A stretch of 64,000 bases of DNA from Bacillota bacterium (lineage in GTDB: Bacteria; Bacillota; Clostridia; Christensenellales; SZUA-584): contig JAEWCC010000035.1 in NCBI GenBank assembly GCA_023390815.1, positions 1 to 64,000 of the forward strand, read 5' to 3'. The translations under genes and the position numbers were made by a program. Below the pieces are notes generated by a model that was not told the DNA's origin, searched no databases, and was given only the letters and a program-made list of their open reading frames with translations. Shown piece after piece: positions 1-7,995 of this stretch. The number at the start of each line of letters is the position of its first letter. Positions within the stretch are counted from its first letter, which is position 1.

Positions 1-1
1 A

Positions 2-127
2 TGTATATTTGGTCAGTCGGGCGGGCCGACTTCAGTAATCAACGCCAGCGCGTGCGGCGTGTTTTAACAGGCGCTCAAAGAGGAGTGCATTACCAAGGTT
101 TATGGCGCGGCGCACGGCATCAAGGGC
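2..127 (+). other. 5' part of the phosphofructokinase frame, interrupted by an in-frame stop
   Basis: Read in the same frame as the downstream phosphofructokinase, these bases encode the family's N-terminal phosphate-binding loop (GQSGGPT at 11-31) followed by VINAS and, further on, KVYGAAHGIKG. Frame and family match are the same on both sides of a single TAA at 65-67. No start codon is visible, so the first few residues lie outside the window. Either the gene carries a nonsense mutation or there is a base error at a sequence end. No frameshift is needed to explain it. Confidence 0.75.
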
Positions 128-1225
128 GTGCTGAATGAGCAGCTGTATGACATCGGTCAGGAAGACATGAAGGAACTTGATCTTTTAAAGACCACGCCGT
201 CCTCGGCGCTGGGCTCGGTGCGCTACAAGCTGAAAGACGCGGAAGTGGACGAAACCGATTATAAGCGTATGCTCGAAGTTTTCAAGAAATACGACGTGCG
301 GTATTTCTTCTACAACGGCGGCAACGACTCCATGGACACCTGCAACAAGATCAGCAAGTACATGCAGAAATCCGGCTATGAAATTCGCGTCATGGGCGTG
401 CCCAAGACGATCGACAACGACCTGTGGGCAACAGATCACTGCCCGGGTTACGGCAGCGCCGCCAAATATATCGCCACGTCGACGATGGAAGTTTATCAGG
501 ACGCGCGCGTTTATGACACCGGCACGATCACGATCCTCGAGGTGATGGGCCGCAACGCGGGCTGGCTGACCGCCGCGACCGCGCTCGCGTCATTCAAGGG
601 TACCGGCCCGGATCTCATCTATCTGCCGGAGCGCGATTTCGACATGGAAGATTTCCTTGAACGCGTCACCGCGATCTACAAGAAGAACGGCAACGCGCTC
701 GTCGCAGTGTCCGAAGGCATCAAGGACAAGGACGGCAAATACATCTCTGAGTACGGCAGCAGCATGTCGCAGACGAAGGACTCCTTCGGCCATGCGCAGC
801 TCGGCGGCCTTGCTTACACGCTGGCGAACTTCGTGCGCGAGAAATCCGGCGCGAAGGTGCGCGCGATCGAGTTCAGTTTGCTGCAGCGCTGCGCGGCGCA
901 CATCGCCTCTAAGACCGACATCGACGAAGCGTATCTTGCCGGACAGACCGCCGTCAAAGCGGCTGCGGAAGGCAAGACCGACCTGATGGTCGCGTTCGAG
1001 CGCGAGCCGGGCAAAGAGTACAAGTGCGGCGTCAAGCTCATCAATCTGACCGAAGTGGCCAACCGTGAGAAGAAGATCCCCGACGCGTGGATCAAACCGG
1101 ACGGCGCGGGCTTAACGCAGGAATACATCGATTACGCGCTGCCGCTCATCCAGGGCGACACCAACCTCCCGTTCGAGGACGGCATGCCGCGGTTTGCAAA
1201 ACTCAAGAAAGTACTCGCGAAATAA
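128..1225 (+). CDS. 6-phosphofructokinase, probably PPi-dependent (5'-truncated frame)
   Basis: Phosphorylates fructose 6-phosphate to fructose 1,6-bisphosphate in cytosolic glycolysis. The open part gives 365 residues. The motif GGNDS (residues 64-68) has Asp where ATP-dependent enzymes have the second Gly of GGDGS, and PKTIDND (92-98) has the Lys typical of pyrophosphate-using enzymes; both point to PPi as phosphoryl donor. The first usable start, GTG at 128, has no ribosome-binding site and lies inside the conserved domain, so it is not a natural start: the true gene begins before the window and is interrupted by TAA at 65-67. A terminator follows directly. The family is certain; donor specificity is inferred from two residues. 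Confidence 0.85.
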   Translation: MLNEQLYDIGQEDMKELDLLKTTPSSALGSVRYKLKDAEVDETDYKRMLEVFKKYDVRYFFYNGGNDSMDTCNKISKYMQKSGYEIRVMGVPKTIDNDLWATDHCPGYGSAAKYIATSTMEVYQDARVYDTGTITILEVMGRNAGWLTAATALASFKGTGPDLIYLPERDFDMEDFLERVTAIYKKNGNALVAVSEGIKDKDGKYISEYGSSMSQTKDSFGHAQLGGLAYTLANFVREKSGAKVRAIEFSLLQRCAAHIASKTDIDEAYLAGQTAVKAAAEGKTDLMVAFEREPGKEYKCGVKLINLTEVANREKKIPDAWIKPDGAGLTQEYIDYALPLIQGDTNLPFEDGMPRFAKLKKVLAK

Positions 1226-1240
1226 CGATTTACCAGCTAC

Positions 1241-1270
1241 AAGGGCTGCCGCAGGGCGGCCCTTTGTGTT
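1241..1270 (+). terminator. Intrinsic terminator after phosphofructokinase
   Basis: A 10-bp stem (1241-1250 with 1255-1264, one G-U pair) has a 4-nt loop and is followed by a short T-rich stretch (TTTGTGTTGT). It lies 15 nt after the stop codon and separates the gene from the arylacetate cluster. Confidence 0.75.
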
Positions 1271-1311
1271 GTCAATGAAGATATATGATTACGAAAATGC
1301 GGCATAAAGGC

Positions 1312-1340
1312 TTTATTTTTGCGTAGTGATACGCTATAAT
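1312..1340 (+). promoter_or_regulatory. Putative sigma-A promoter for the paaK-ior cluster
   Basis: A perfect TATAAT at 1335-1340 lies 17 nt after a weak -35 (TTTATT, 1312-1317) and 62 nt before the first paaK start. The leader contains CTCTTT and AAAGAG as a small inverted repeat just before the ribosome-binding site. No known riboswitch was recognised in 1271-1402. Confidence 0.5.
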
Positions 1341-1402
1341 CACCCTATATATAGAAGCACGGGAGCACAGCAGTTCTCTTTGCGCAAAAAGAGAGGTAGA
1401 AA

Positions 1403-2701
1403 ATGATCTGGAACGAAAGGATGGAGTGCGCTTCTCGCGACGAAATTCGTGCGGTACAGCTCGAAAGGCTCAAAAGCACGGTAGCACGGTGTTATAACAA
1501 TGTGGCGCATTACAGAAAAAAGCTCGATGAGGCCGGAGTGCATCCGGACGACATCAAATCGCTGGACGATATCCGAAAGATACCGTTTACGGTCAAGGAC
1601 GACCTGAGGGATAACTACCCTTACAACCTGTTTGCGGTACCGATGCGCGAGGTTGTGCGCATCCATGCATCCTCCGGCACCACGGGCAAACCCACCGTTG
1701 TGGGCTATACGAAGGCCGATATCGACATGTGGGCGGAATGCGTGGCGCGGCTTGCCTGCGCGGCAGGTGCAACGGCGGACGACGTGGCGCAGATCACATT
1801 CGGCTATACGCTGTTCACGGGCGCGTTCGGGCTGCATTACGGGCTGGAGAAGATGGGGGCTTCCATTATCCCCATTTCGGGCGGCAACACGGAACGCCAG
1901 CTTGCCATCATGGAGGACTTCGGTACGACCGTGCTCGTCGGCACGCCGTCCTATGCACTGTACATGGCGGAGGTCGCCAAGAAAAAGGGGATCGACAAGA
2001 GTAAGCTCAAGCTGCGCATTGGCATGTTCGGCGGCGAGGGTCACACCGAGGAGATGCGCCGCGAGATCGAAGAGGCGTGGGGCATCATCGATACCGAGAA
2101 CTACGGGCTTTCCGAGGTGCTTGGGCCGGGCGTCTCGGGCGAATGTTATATAAAGAATGGAATGCACATCGCAGAGGATCATTTCTACTGCGAAGTGGTG
2201 GATAAGAATACGCTGGAACCGGTACCCGACGGGCAGCCGGGGGAGCTTGTGATCACGTCACTCTCCAAGGAGGCGCTGCCTATCTTGCGTTACCGCACGA
2301 AGGATATCACGTGGCTGATTCCGGAAAAGTGCGAATGCGGACGTACGTCCTTACGCATGGCCAAGGTGCAGGGCCGCACGGACGACATGCTGATCATCCG
2401 CGGCGTCAACGTGTTCCCGTCGCAGATCGAGAGCGTGCTGCTGGGCATCGAGGATATCGGCCCGCACTACGAGATCATTGTCCGCAAGGACGGTTACATG
2501 GACAAGATCGAGGTGCTTGTCGAGGTGATCGACGCCTCGCTGCTCGATAAGTTCAGCGCCCTGGAGGCGCTGGAGCGCAAAATCCAGCATGCGCTGTATA
2601 CAGTGCTCAACATCGACGCGGCGGTAAAGCTCGTGGAACCTGAATCGCTGAAACGATTCGAGGGCAAGGCCAAGCGCGTGACCGACCTGCGCAATCAATA
2701 A
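1403..2701 (+). CDS. Phenylacetate-CoA ligase family protein, diverged paralogue
   Basis: AMP-forming aryl-acid:CoA ligase of the PaaK family, 432 residues (normal length). The ATP-binding loop ASSGTTGKPT is at 89-98 and the C-terminal-domain signature DDMLIIRGVNVFPSQ is intact. It is clearly paralogous to the ligase at 5043, but two conserved stretches differ: FGYTLFTGAFG (133-143), where canonical enzymes have YGYGLFTGGLG in the acyl pocket region, and FGGEGHT (209-215), where they have FGAEPWT. The substrate is therefore probably a different aryl acid, for example indole- or hydroxyphenylacetate; that is inference. ATG with GAGAGGT upstream. First gene of the iorAB cluster. Confidence 0.88.
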   Translation: MIWNERMECASRDEIRAVQLERLKSTVARCYNNVAHYRKKLDEAGVHPDDIKSLDDIRKIPFTVKDDLRDNYPYNLFAVPMREVVRIHASSGTTGKPTVVGYTKADIDMWAECVARLACAAGATADDVAQITFGYTLFTGAFGLHYGLEKMGASIIPISGGNTERQLAIMEDFGTTVLVGTPSYALYMAEVAKKKGIDKSKLKLRIGMFGGEGHTEEMRREIEEAWGIIDTENYGLSEVLGPGVSGECYIKNGMHIAEDHFYCEVVDKNTLEPVPDGQPGELVITSLSKEALPILRYRTKDITWLIPEKCECGRTSLRMAKVQGRTDDMLIIRGVNVFPSQIESVLLGIEDIGPHYEIIVRKDGYMDKIEVLVEVIDASLLDKFSALEALERKIQHALYTVLNIDAAVKLVEPESLKRFEGKAKRVTDLRNQ

Positions 2702-2728
2702 AACGACAGCAAAAGTTTGGAGATATGC

Positions 2729-4456
2729 ATGAAGAAACTGATGTCAGGCAACGAGGCGTTCGCACGCGGAGCCTATGAAGCGGGCGTAACCGTCGCCGCA
2801 GCGTACCCCGGTACGCCGAGTACGGAAATCACCGAAAACATTGCCAAATACAACGAGATATATGCCGAATGGTCGCCCAACGAGAAGGTGGCTTTAGAGG
2901 TCGCGATCGGCGCGTCCATCGGAGGCGCGCGGGCGCTGTGCTGCATGAAGCATGTGGGGCTTAACGTCGCGGCAGACCCGCTTTTTACCGCGTCGTACAC
3001 GGGCGTGAACGGCGGACTGGTGCTCATCGTCGCGGACGATCCGGGCATGCACTCGAGTCAGAACGAGCAGGATTCGCGTTTCTACGCGCGCAGCGCGCAT
3101 CTGCCGATGCTTGAGCCTGGGAGCAGCGCCGAAGCAAGAGAGATGGTCATGCTGGCGTATGACCTGTCAGAGCAGTTCGATACGCCTGTGCTCGTACGCT
3201 CCACCACCCGGCTCTCGCATTCGCTTACGCCGGTGGAATTGAGCGATCGTCAGCAAGTACCGCTCAAAGAATATAAAAAAGATATCGGCAAATATGTGAT
3301 GATGCCGGGTATGGCCAAGAAGCGCCATCTCGTGGTGGAGCAGCGCCAGAAGGACGTCAAAGCTTTCGCGGATACGCTGCCTATTAACCAAATCGAATAC
3401 AGGGACAAGAAAATCGGCGTGATTACCAGCGGCATCCCGTACCAGTATGTGCGCGAAGCGCTGCCGGAGGCAAGCACGCTCAAACTGGGCATGGTATACC
3501 CGTTGCCCGAAAAGCTCATTCGCGAGTTCGCAGCGAACGTGGACAAGCTTTACGTCGTAGAGGAGCTTGAGCCGTTCTTTGAGAACCAGATCAAAGCAAT
3601 GGGTATCTCCGTCGTCGGTAAAGAGCTGTTCACGGTGCAGGGCGAGTACAGCGTCAACCTGATCAAAGAGCGTATCGGCGGAGAAAAGACCGAGGTAACG
3701 GACCCCGGCGCGCTGCCGCAGAGGCCGCCGGTGATGTGCCCCGGCTGTCCGCACCGCGCGGTATTCTATGCGATCAAGAAGCTGGGCCTCACGGCGACAG
3801 GCGACATCGGCTGCTATACGCTGGGCGCGCTGCCGCCGCTCACGGGCATCGATACGTGCGTATGCATGGGCGCGAGTATCGGAACCGCAATGGGTATGGA
3901 AAAGGCGCGGGGGAGAGAGTTTGCGCGCAAACTCGTCGCGGTGATCGGTGACTCGACGTTCTTCCATTCCGGCATCACTGGCCTTGTAGATATGGTGTAT
4001 AACGGCGCAACTTCGACCGTGATCATACTCGATAATTCCACGACCGGCATGACAGGCCATCAGCAGAACCCTGCGACGGGCAAGGATATCAAAGGCGATA
4101 TTGCCTATGCGATTGATATCCCGGAACTTGTCAAAGCCATCGGCGTCAAGAATATCCGCATCGTCGATCCGTTCGATGTCAAGGCGATCGAACAGGTGCT
4201 GAAGGAAGAGACGGCACGTGAGGAATTGAGTGTGGTCATCGCCAAACGCCCCTGCGTGCTGCTGAACAAGAAGAGCAGCGAAGCGGTCTGCGTCGTCACG
4301 GATAAGTGCAAAAAGTGCGGCGTATGTATGAAGCTGGGTTGTCCGGCGATCGTCAAGGCAGAAAGCGGCATGTGCATCGACGCGTCGCTGTGTACGGCGT
4401 GCGGGCTTTGTGCGGGCGTGTGCGCGTTTGGCGCGATAGAAACGGCAGGTAACTGA
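2729..4456 (+). CDS. iorA: Indolepyruvate ferredoxin oxidoreductase, alpha subunit
   Basis: Large TPP-dependent subunit that oxidatively decarboxylates aryl-2-oxoacids to aryl-acetyl-CoA with reduction of ferredoxin (reversible). About 575 residues. An N-terminal pyrimidine-binding domain (AYPGTPSTEI) is followed by the VMCPGCPHRA motif, then the TPP/Mg region (GDIGCYTLG, GDSTFFHSG). The C-terminus carries two [4Fe-4S] ferredoxin motifs, CKKCGVCMKLGCP and CTACGLCAGVC. I chose ATG 2729 over the upstream TTG at 2717 because GGAG (2719-2722) sits at good spacing. It lies 1 nt before iorB and between two arylacetate-CoA ligases, which fits aromatic amino acid fermentation or arylacetate salvage. 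Confidence 0.95.
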   Translation: MKKLMSGNEAFARGAYEAGVTVAAAYPGTPSTEITENIAKYNEIYAEWSPNEKVALEVAIGASIGGARALCCMKHVGLNVAADPLFTASYTGVNGGLVLIVADDPGMHSSQNEQDSRFYARSAHLPMLEPGSSAEAREMVMLAYDLSEQFDTPVLVRSTTRLSHSLTPVELSDRQQVPLKEYKKDIGKYVMMPGMAKKRHLVVEQRQKDVKAFADTLPINQIEYRDKKIGVITSGIPYQYVREALPEASTLKLGMVYPLPEKLIREFAANVDKLYVVEELEPFFENQIKAMGISVVGKELFTVQGEYSVNLIKERIGGEKTEVTDPGALPQRPPVMCPGCPHRAVFYAIKKLGLTATGDIGCYTLGALPPLTGIDTCVCMGASIGTAMGMEKARGREFARKLVAVIGDSTFFHSGITGLVDMVYNGATSTVIILDNSTTGMTGHQQNPATGKDIKGDIAYAIDIPELVKAIGVKNIRIVDPFDVKAIEQVLKEETAREELSVVIAKRPCVLLNKKSSEAVCVVTDKCKKCGVCMKLGCPAIVKAESGMCIDASLCTACGLCAGVCAFGAIETAGN

Positions 4457-4457
4457 T

Positions 4458-5024
4458 ATGACGGATATATTGATCGTAGGCGTAGGCGGACAGGGCACGC
4501 TGCTGGCAAGCCGGGTGCTGGGCAGGATGGCGGAAAAGCTGGGATATGACGTGCGCATCAGCGAGGTACACGGTATGGCACAGCGCGGCGGCAGCGTCGT
4601 CACGCATGTGCGGTATGGGAAACAGGTTTTTGCGCCCGTTATCGACGACGGCAGCGCGGATGTGATATTGGCGTTCGAAAAATTGGAAGCGTTGAGGTGG
4701 ATGGGCCGTTTGAAAAAAAACGGCAGTATGTTTATTAACTCGCAGGAGATTGCGCCTATGCCGGTGATCACCGGTGCGGAGCAGTATCCTGCGGATATCG
4801 AGCAGCGTATCCGCACGGTTGTGCCGGATGCGGTGTTTGTCGATGCGCTGGGGCTTGCCACAGAGGCAGGCAGCGCAAAGGCGGTCAACATCGTGCTGCT
4901 CGGGGTAATGGCAAAGCACATGGGTCTTGATAAACAGGCCTTCCTCGACGCGATTACGGATACGGTTCCTCCAAAATTCCTTGAAATGAACATTTCTGCG
5001 TTCGGGAAGGGTTATAACGCCTAA
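4458..5024 (+). CDS. iorB: Indolepyruvate ferredoxin oxidoreductase, beta subunit
   Basis: Small gamma-type subunit of 2-oxoacid:ferredoxin oxidoreductase, 188 residues, normal length. It starts with the family's dinucleotide-like loop GVGGQGTLLASRVLG and contains the conserved EVHGMAQRGGSV stretch. Starts 1 nt after the iorA stop, so the two are translationally coupled and should form the IorAB heterodimer or heterotetramer. Partner of the neighbouring CoA ligases. Confidence 0.95.
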   Translation: MTDILIVGVGGQGTLLASRVLGRMAEKLGYDVRISEVHGMAQRGGSVVTHVRYGKQVFAPVIDDGSADVILAFEKLEALRWMGRLKKNGSMFINSQEIAPMPVITGAEQYPADIEQRIRTVVPDAVFVDALGLATEAGSAKAVNIVLLGVMAKHMGLDKQAFLDAITDTVPPKFLEMNISAFGKGYNA

Positions 5025-5042
5025 AAATTTCAGGAGGATCAT

Positions 5043-6344
5043 ATGAGATATTGGAATGAAGCTGTCGAATGCATGGACAGGGAACAGCTTTACGCGTTAC
5101 AATTAAAGAAGCTGCAGGAAACGGTTAAAAGGGTCTATGATCGTGTGCCTTTCTACAAAAAGGCGTTCGACGAGAAGGGGCTGAAGCCGGAGGATATCCG
5201 GTCGCTCAGCGACGTGAGGCTGCTGCCGTTCACGGTCAAACAGGACTTGCGCGATAACTACCCGTTCGGGCTGTTCGCCGCAGATATGGACGACATCGTG
5301 CGTATCCACGCGTCATCCGGCACCACGGGCAAACCGACAGTAGTTGCCTATACGAAGTACGACATCGACAACTGGGCGAGCCTCATGGCCCGCACGCTGA
5401 CCTTTGCGGGCGGCCACAAGGGCTCCGTTGTACAGGTGGCCTATGGCTACGGATTGTTCACGGGCGGCCTCGGCGCGCACTACGGCTCGGAGCGGCTGGG
5501 GGCCGTGACGGTGCCGATGTCGGGCGGCAACACCAAGAAGCAGATCATGCTCATGCAGGACTTCGGCACCACGATTCTGGCGTGTACGCCCTCGTACGCG
5601 CTGTACCTTGCCGAGACCATCGAGGAGATGGGTATCGACCGCAAAACGCTCAAGCTGCAGGGCGGCGTGTTCGGGGCGGAGCCGTGGACGGAAGCCATGC
5701 GTACCGAGATCGAACAGCGCCTCGGTATCCTCGCGATCGACATCTACGGTCTGTCGGAGATCATGGGGCCGGGCGTCGCTTCGGATTGTGAATACAAGCA
5801 GGGTCTGCACATCGCCGAGGACTTCTTCCTCGCCGAAATCATCGATCCCGAAACACTGGAGCCGCTGCCCTATGGCAGCGAAGGCGAGCTCGTGATTACG
5901 ACGATTGACAAGCAGGGCATCCCGCTCATCCGTTACCGTACGCGCGATATCACATCGCTGCACATCGAAAAGTGCGGCTGCGGGCGCACCATGGCGCGCA
6001 TGAGCAAGGTGCTGGGCCGCAGCGACGACATGCTCATCATCCGCGGGGTCAACGTGTTCCCGTCGCAGATCGAAAGTGTGCTCGTGCAGATCGCAGAGGT
6101 CTCGCCGCATTATCAGATCGTGGTGGACCGCGTGGACAACTTCGATACGCTCGAAGTGCAGGTAGAGGTATCCGGCGAGCTGTTCTCGGACGAGGTGAAA
6201 AAGCTCGAAGCGCTCAGCAAGCGCATCCGCGCCGAGATTCAGTCCGTATTGGGCATCAGCGTCACGGTCACACTCGTCGAGCCCAAAACCATCGCGCGGA
6301 GCGAAGGCAAAGCCAAGAGAGTAATCGATAACCGAAAGCTGTAA
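5043..6344 (+). CDS. paaK: Phenylacetate-CoA ligase
   Basis: Activates phenylacetate (or a similar aryl acid) with ATP and CoA. 433 residues. The ATP-binding loop ASSGTTGKPT (90-99), the pocket stretch AYGYGLFTGGLG and FGAEPWTEAMR all match canonical PaaK, unlike the paralogue at 1403. Strong ribosome-binding site AGGAGG 5 nt before ATG. Placed between iorB and an ACT-domain protein. Without the aerobic paa genes, the likely role is linking arylacetate and aryl-acetyl-CoA with IorAB; the direction in vivo cannot be read from sequence. Confidence 0.93.
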   Translation: MRYWNEAVECMDREQLYALQLKKLQETVKRVYDRVPFYKKAFDEKGLKPEDIRSLSDVRLLPFTVKQDLRDNYPFGLFAADMDDIVRIHASSGTTGKPTVVAYTKYDIDNWASLMARTLTFAGGHKGSVVQVAYGYGLFTGGLGAHYGSERLGAVTVPMSGGNTKKQIMLMQDFGTTILACTPSYALYLAETIEEMGIDRKTLKLQGGVFGAEPWTEAMRTEIEQRLGILAIDIYGLSEIMGPGVASDCEYKQGLHIAEDFFLAEIIDPETLEPLPYGSEGELVITTIDKQGIPLIRYRTRDITSLHIEKCGCGRTMARMSKVLGRSDDMLIIRGVNVFPSQIESVLVQIAEVSPHYQIVVDRVDNFDTLEVQVEVSGELFSDEVKKLEALSKRIRAEIQSVLGISVTVTLVEPKTIARSEGKAKRVIDNRKL

Positions 6345-6356
6345 GGAGGTTTTTAT

Positions 6357-6785
6357 ATGATCAAGCAGATTTCTGTGTTCGTGGAAAACAAGAAGGGAAG
6401 ACTGGCGCGCATCACCGACGTGCTGGGGCAGGCGGGAATCGACCTGATCGCGCTGTCCATCGCCGATACCACCAATTTTGGCATCATGCGCTGCATCGTG
6501 AGCGACCCCGACAAGACGATCCAGCTGCTGCGCTCCAACGGCTTTACCGCGAGCACGACCGAGGTGATCGTAGCGGAGGTTCCCGACAAGCCGGGCGGCC
6601 TCGCAAGCGTCCTCAAAACACTCGATGACGCGGGAATCAGCGTGGAGTATCTGTATTCGTTCGTGCATACGCACGGTCAGAATGCGATGATCCTGTTCCG
6701 CGTGGAGGAAGTGGCGTCTGCCATTAAAGTACTCGGGGAAAGCGGCATCAAACTGCTCAGCGAAGAGGACGTTTACAAAGCATAG
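6357..6785 (+). CDS. Tandem ACT-domain protein
   Basis: 142 residues made of two ACT repeats (about 1-68 and 70-140) and nothing else. Each has the beta-alpha-beta start typical of the fold (ISVFVENKKGRLARI; VIVAEVPDKPGGLASVL). ACT domains bind amino acids and usually confer allosteric control. The gene has a strong ribosome-binding site (AAGGAGG) and closes the paaK-iorAB-paaK cluster, so the natural guess is sensing of an aromatic amino acid for these enzymes. No catalytic or DNA-binding domain is present, so the partner is unknown. Confidence 0.88.
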   Translation: MIKQISVFVENKKGRLARITDVLGQAGIDLIALSIADTTNFGIMRCIVSDPDKTIQLLRSNGFTASTTEVIVAEVPDKPGGLASVLKTLDDAGISVEYLYSFVHTHGQNAMILFRVEEVASAIKVLGESGIKLLSEEDVYKA

Positions 6786-6828
6786 CTTGCGGAACGTGGG
6801 TAAAGTCAATATATTATACGCCAATACG

Positions 6829-6852
6829 GAGGCGGGCAGCGCTGCCCGCCTC
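6829..6852. repeat. 12-bp perfect palindrome between the ACT gene and alr
   Basis: GAGGCGGGCAGC is followed directly by its reverse complement. It would fold into a very stable hairpin and lies 44 nt after the ACT stop and 20 nt before the alr start. No T-tract follows, so it is either a weak terminator or a processing/stability element separating the arylacetate cluster from alr. Confidence 0.6.
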
Positions 6853-6872
6853 GTGAATTAAAGAAGGAAATT

Positions 6873-7994
6873 ATGCTGATTCGGCCAACCTATGCGATCG
6901 TGGAGCTTAAAGCGATCAAGAGCAACGTAAGAAACATCAAGGAAAGCCTGCCCGCGCATGCGATGTTTTGCGCGGTGGACAAGGCGGATGGATATGGACA
7001 CGGCAGCGTGATGACCGCCAAGGCCGCGCTCGAAGCGGGCGCGGATTGGATCGCCGTTGCGATACCCGAGGAAGGCGTACCGCTGCGCGAGGAGGGCATA
7101 CAAGCCCCTATTCTCGTGCTGGGGCCGTCCAATCTTTCGCAGTGGCGGCTGGCTGCTGAACTCGATCTCAGTATGGTGGTTGCCTCGGAGGACTGCGTGC
7201 AGTCCGCAAGCATCGTCAGCCGTGAAACCGGCAAGACGATGAAACTTCACCTTAAGGTAGACACCGGTATGAATCGTATCGGCGTGCGCAGCACCGAGGA
7301 ACTTGCGCGCATGCTCGATATGATCGAAGCCGAACCCGGCCTGATGCTGGAAGGACTGATGACGCATTTTGCTGTTGCAGATGAAGCGGACAAGGCGTAT
7401 ACTGCCATGCAGAACGAAAAGTTCCAGCAGTACGCCGAGCAGGTAAAACAGCGCGGCTTTACGCCGATATTGCACGCAGCCAACAGCGGCGGCGCGATCG
7501 ATTGCCCGGGTACCGCGTATGATATGGTGCGCACAGGCATTGCGATGTACGGCTGCTATCCGTCGGACGAGGTTTGCCGCGATATCAAGCTGAGTCCCGC
7601 GATGTCGCTGCATACGCAGATATCGTTCGTCAAAACCGTCGAAGCGGGAAGCAAGATCAGCTATGGCTGCACGTTCACCGCGCCGAAAGAGATGCGTATC
7701 GCGACGCTGCCCATCGGTTACGCGGACGGCTATAACCGGCTGCTTTCGAATCGCGGCGAAGTGCTGATTCGCGGCAGGCGTGCGCGTGTGGTCGGGCGTG
7801 TTTGCATGGATCAGATACTGGTCGATGTGACGGACATCGAAGGCGTCAAGCTGCATGACGAAGCGGTCTGTATCGGCAGGCAAGGACGCGACGAGATCAC
7901 CGTGGAGGAGATCGCAAAGCTGTGCGGTACGATCAACTACGAGATATTATGTGCCATTTCGCCGCGTGTGCCGCGGCTGTACGTTGAGGGATGA
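6873..7994 (+). CDS. alr: Alanine racemase
   Basis: PLP enzyme interconverting L- and D-alanine for peptidoglycan. 373 residues, normal. The PLP lysine is K37 in VDKADGYGHG and the second catalytic base is Y264 (ISYGCTF). KVDTGMNRIG and GRVCMDQ are also conserved. Position 36 is Asp, where the family usually has Val or Ile next to the lysine. Ribosome-binding site GAAGGA before ATG. Its stop is 1 nt from the next start, so it heads the alr-fau-rsmD-coaD run. Confidence 0.95.
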   Translation: MLIRPTYAIVELKAIKSNVRNIKESLPAHAMFCAVDKADGYGHGSVMTAKAALEAGADWIAVAIPEEGVPLREEGIQAPILVLGPSNLSQWRLAAELDLSMVVASEDCVQSASIVSRETGKTMKLHLKVDTGMNRIGVRSTEELARMLDMIEAEPGLMLEGLMTHFAVADEADKAYTAMQNEKFQQYAEQVKQRGFTPILHAANSGGAIDCPGTAYDMVRTGIAMYGCYPSDEVCRDIKLSPAMSLHTQISFVKTVEAGSKISYGCTFTAPKEMRIATLPIGYADGYNRLLSNRGEVLIRGRRARVVGRVCMDQILVDVTDIEGVKLHDEAVCIGRQGRDEITVEEIAKLCGTINYEILCAISPRVPRLYVEG

Positions 7995-7995
7995 C

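Noticed and set aside
1371..1400. Inverted repeat CTCTTT/AAAGAG near the first paaK ribosome-binding site as a riboswitch
   Set aside because: It is short, A+T rich and matches no known riboswitch core; noted only in the promoter entry.
3167..4993. Long antisense open frame (about 600 codons) opposite iorA-iorB
   Set aside because: It is a codon-bias shadow in G+C-rich DNA: its protein has no recognisable family, is rich in His and Arg, and both strands cannot be coding when iorAB is so well conserved.
5313..6824. Long antisense open frame (about 500 codons) opposite paaK and the ACT gene
   Set aside because: Same reason: no family match, no ribosome-binding site, and two well-supported genes on the other strand.
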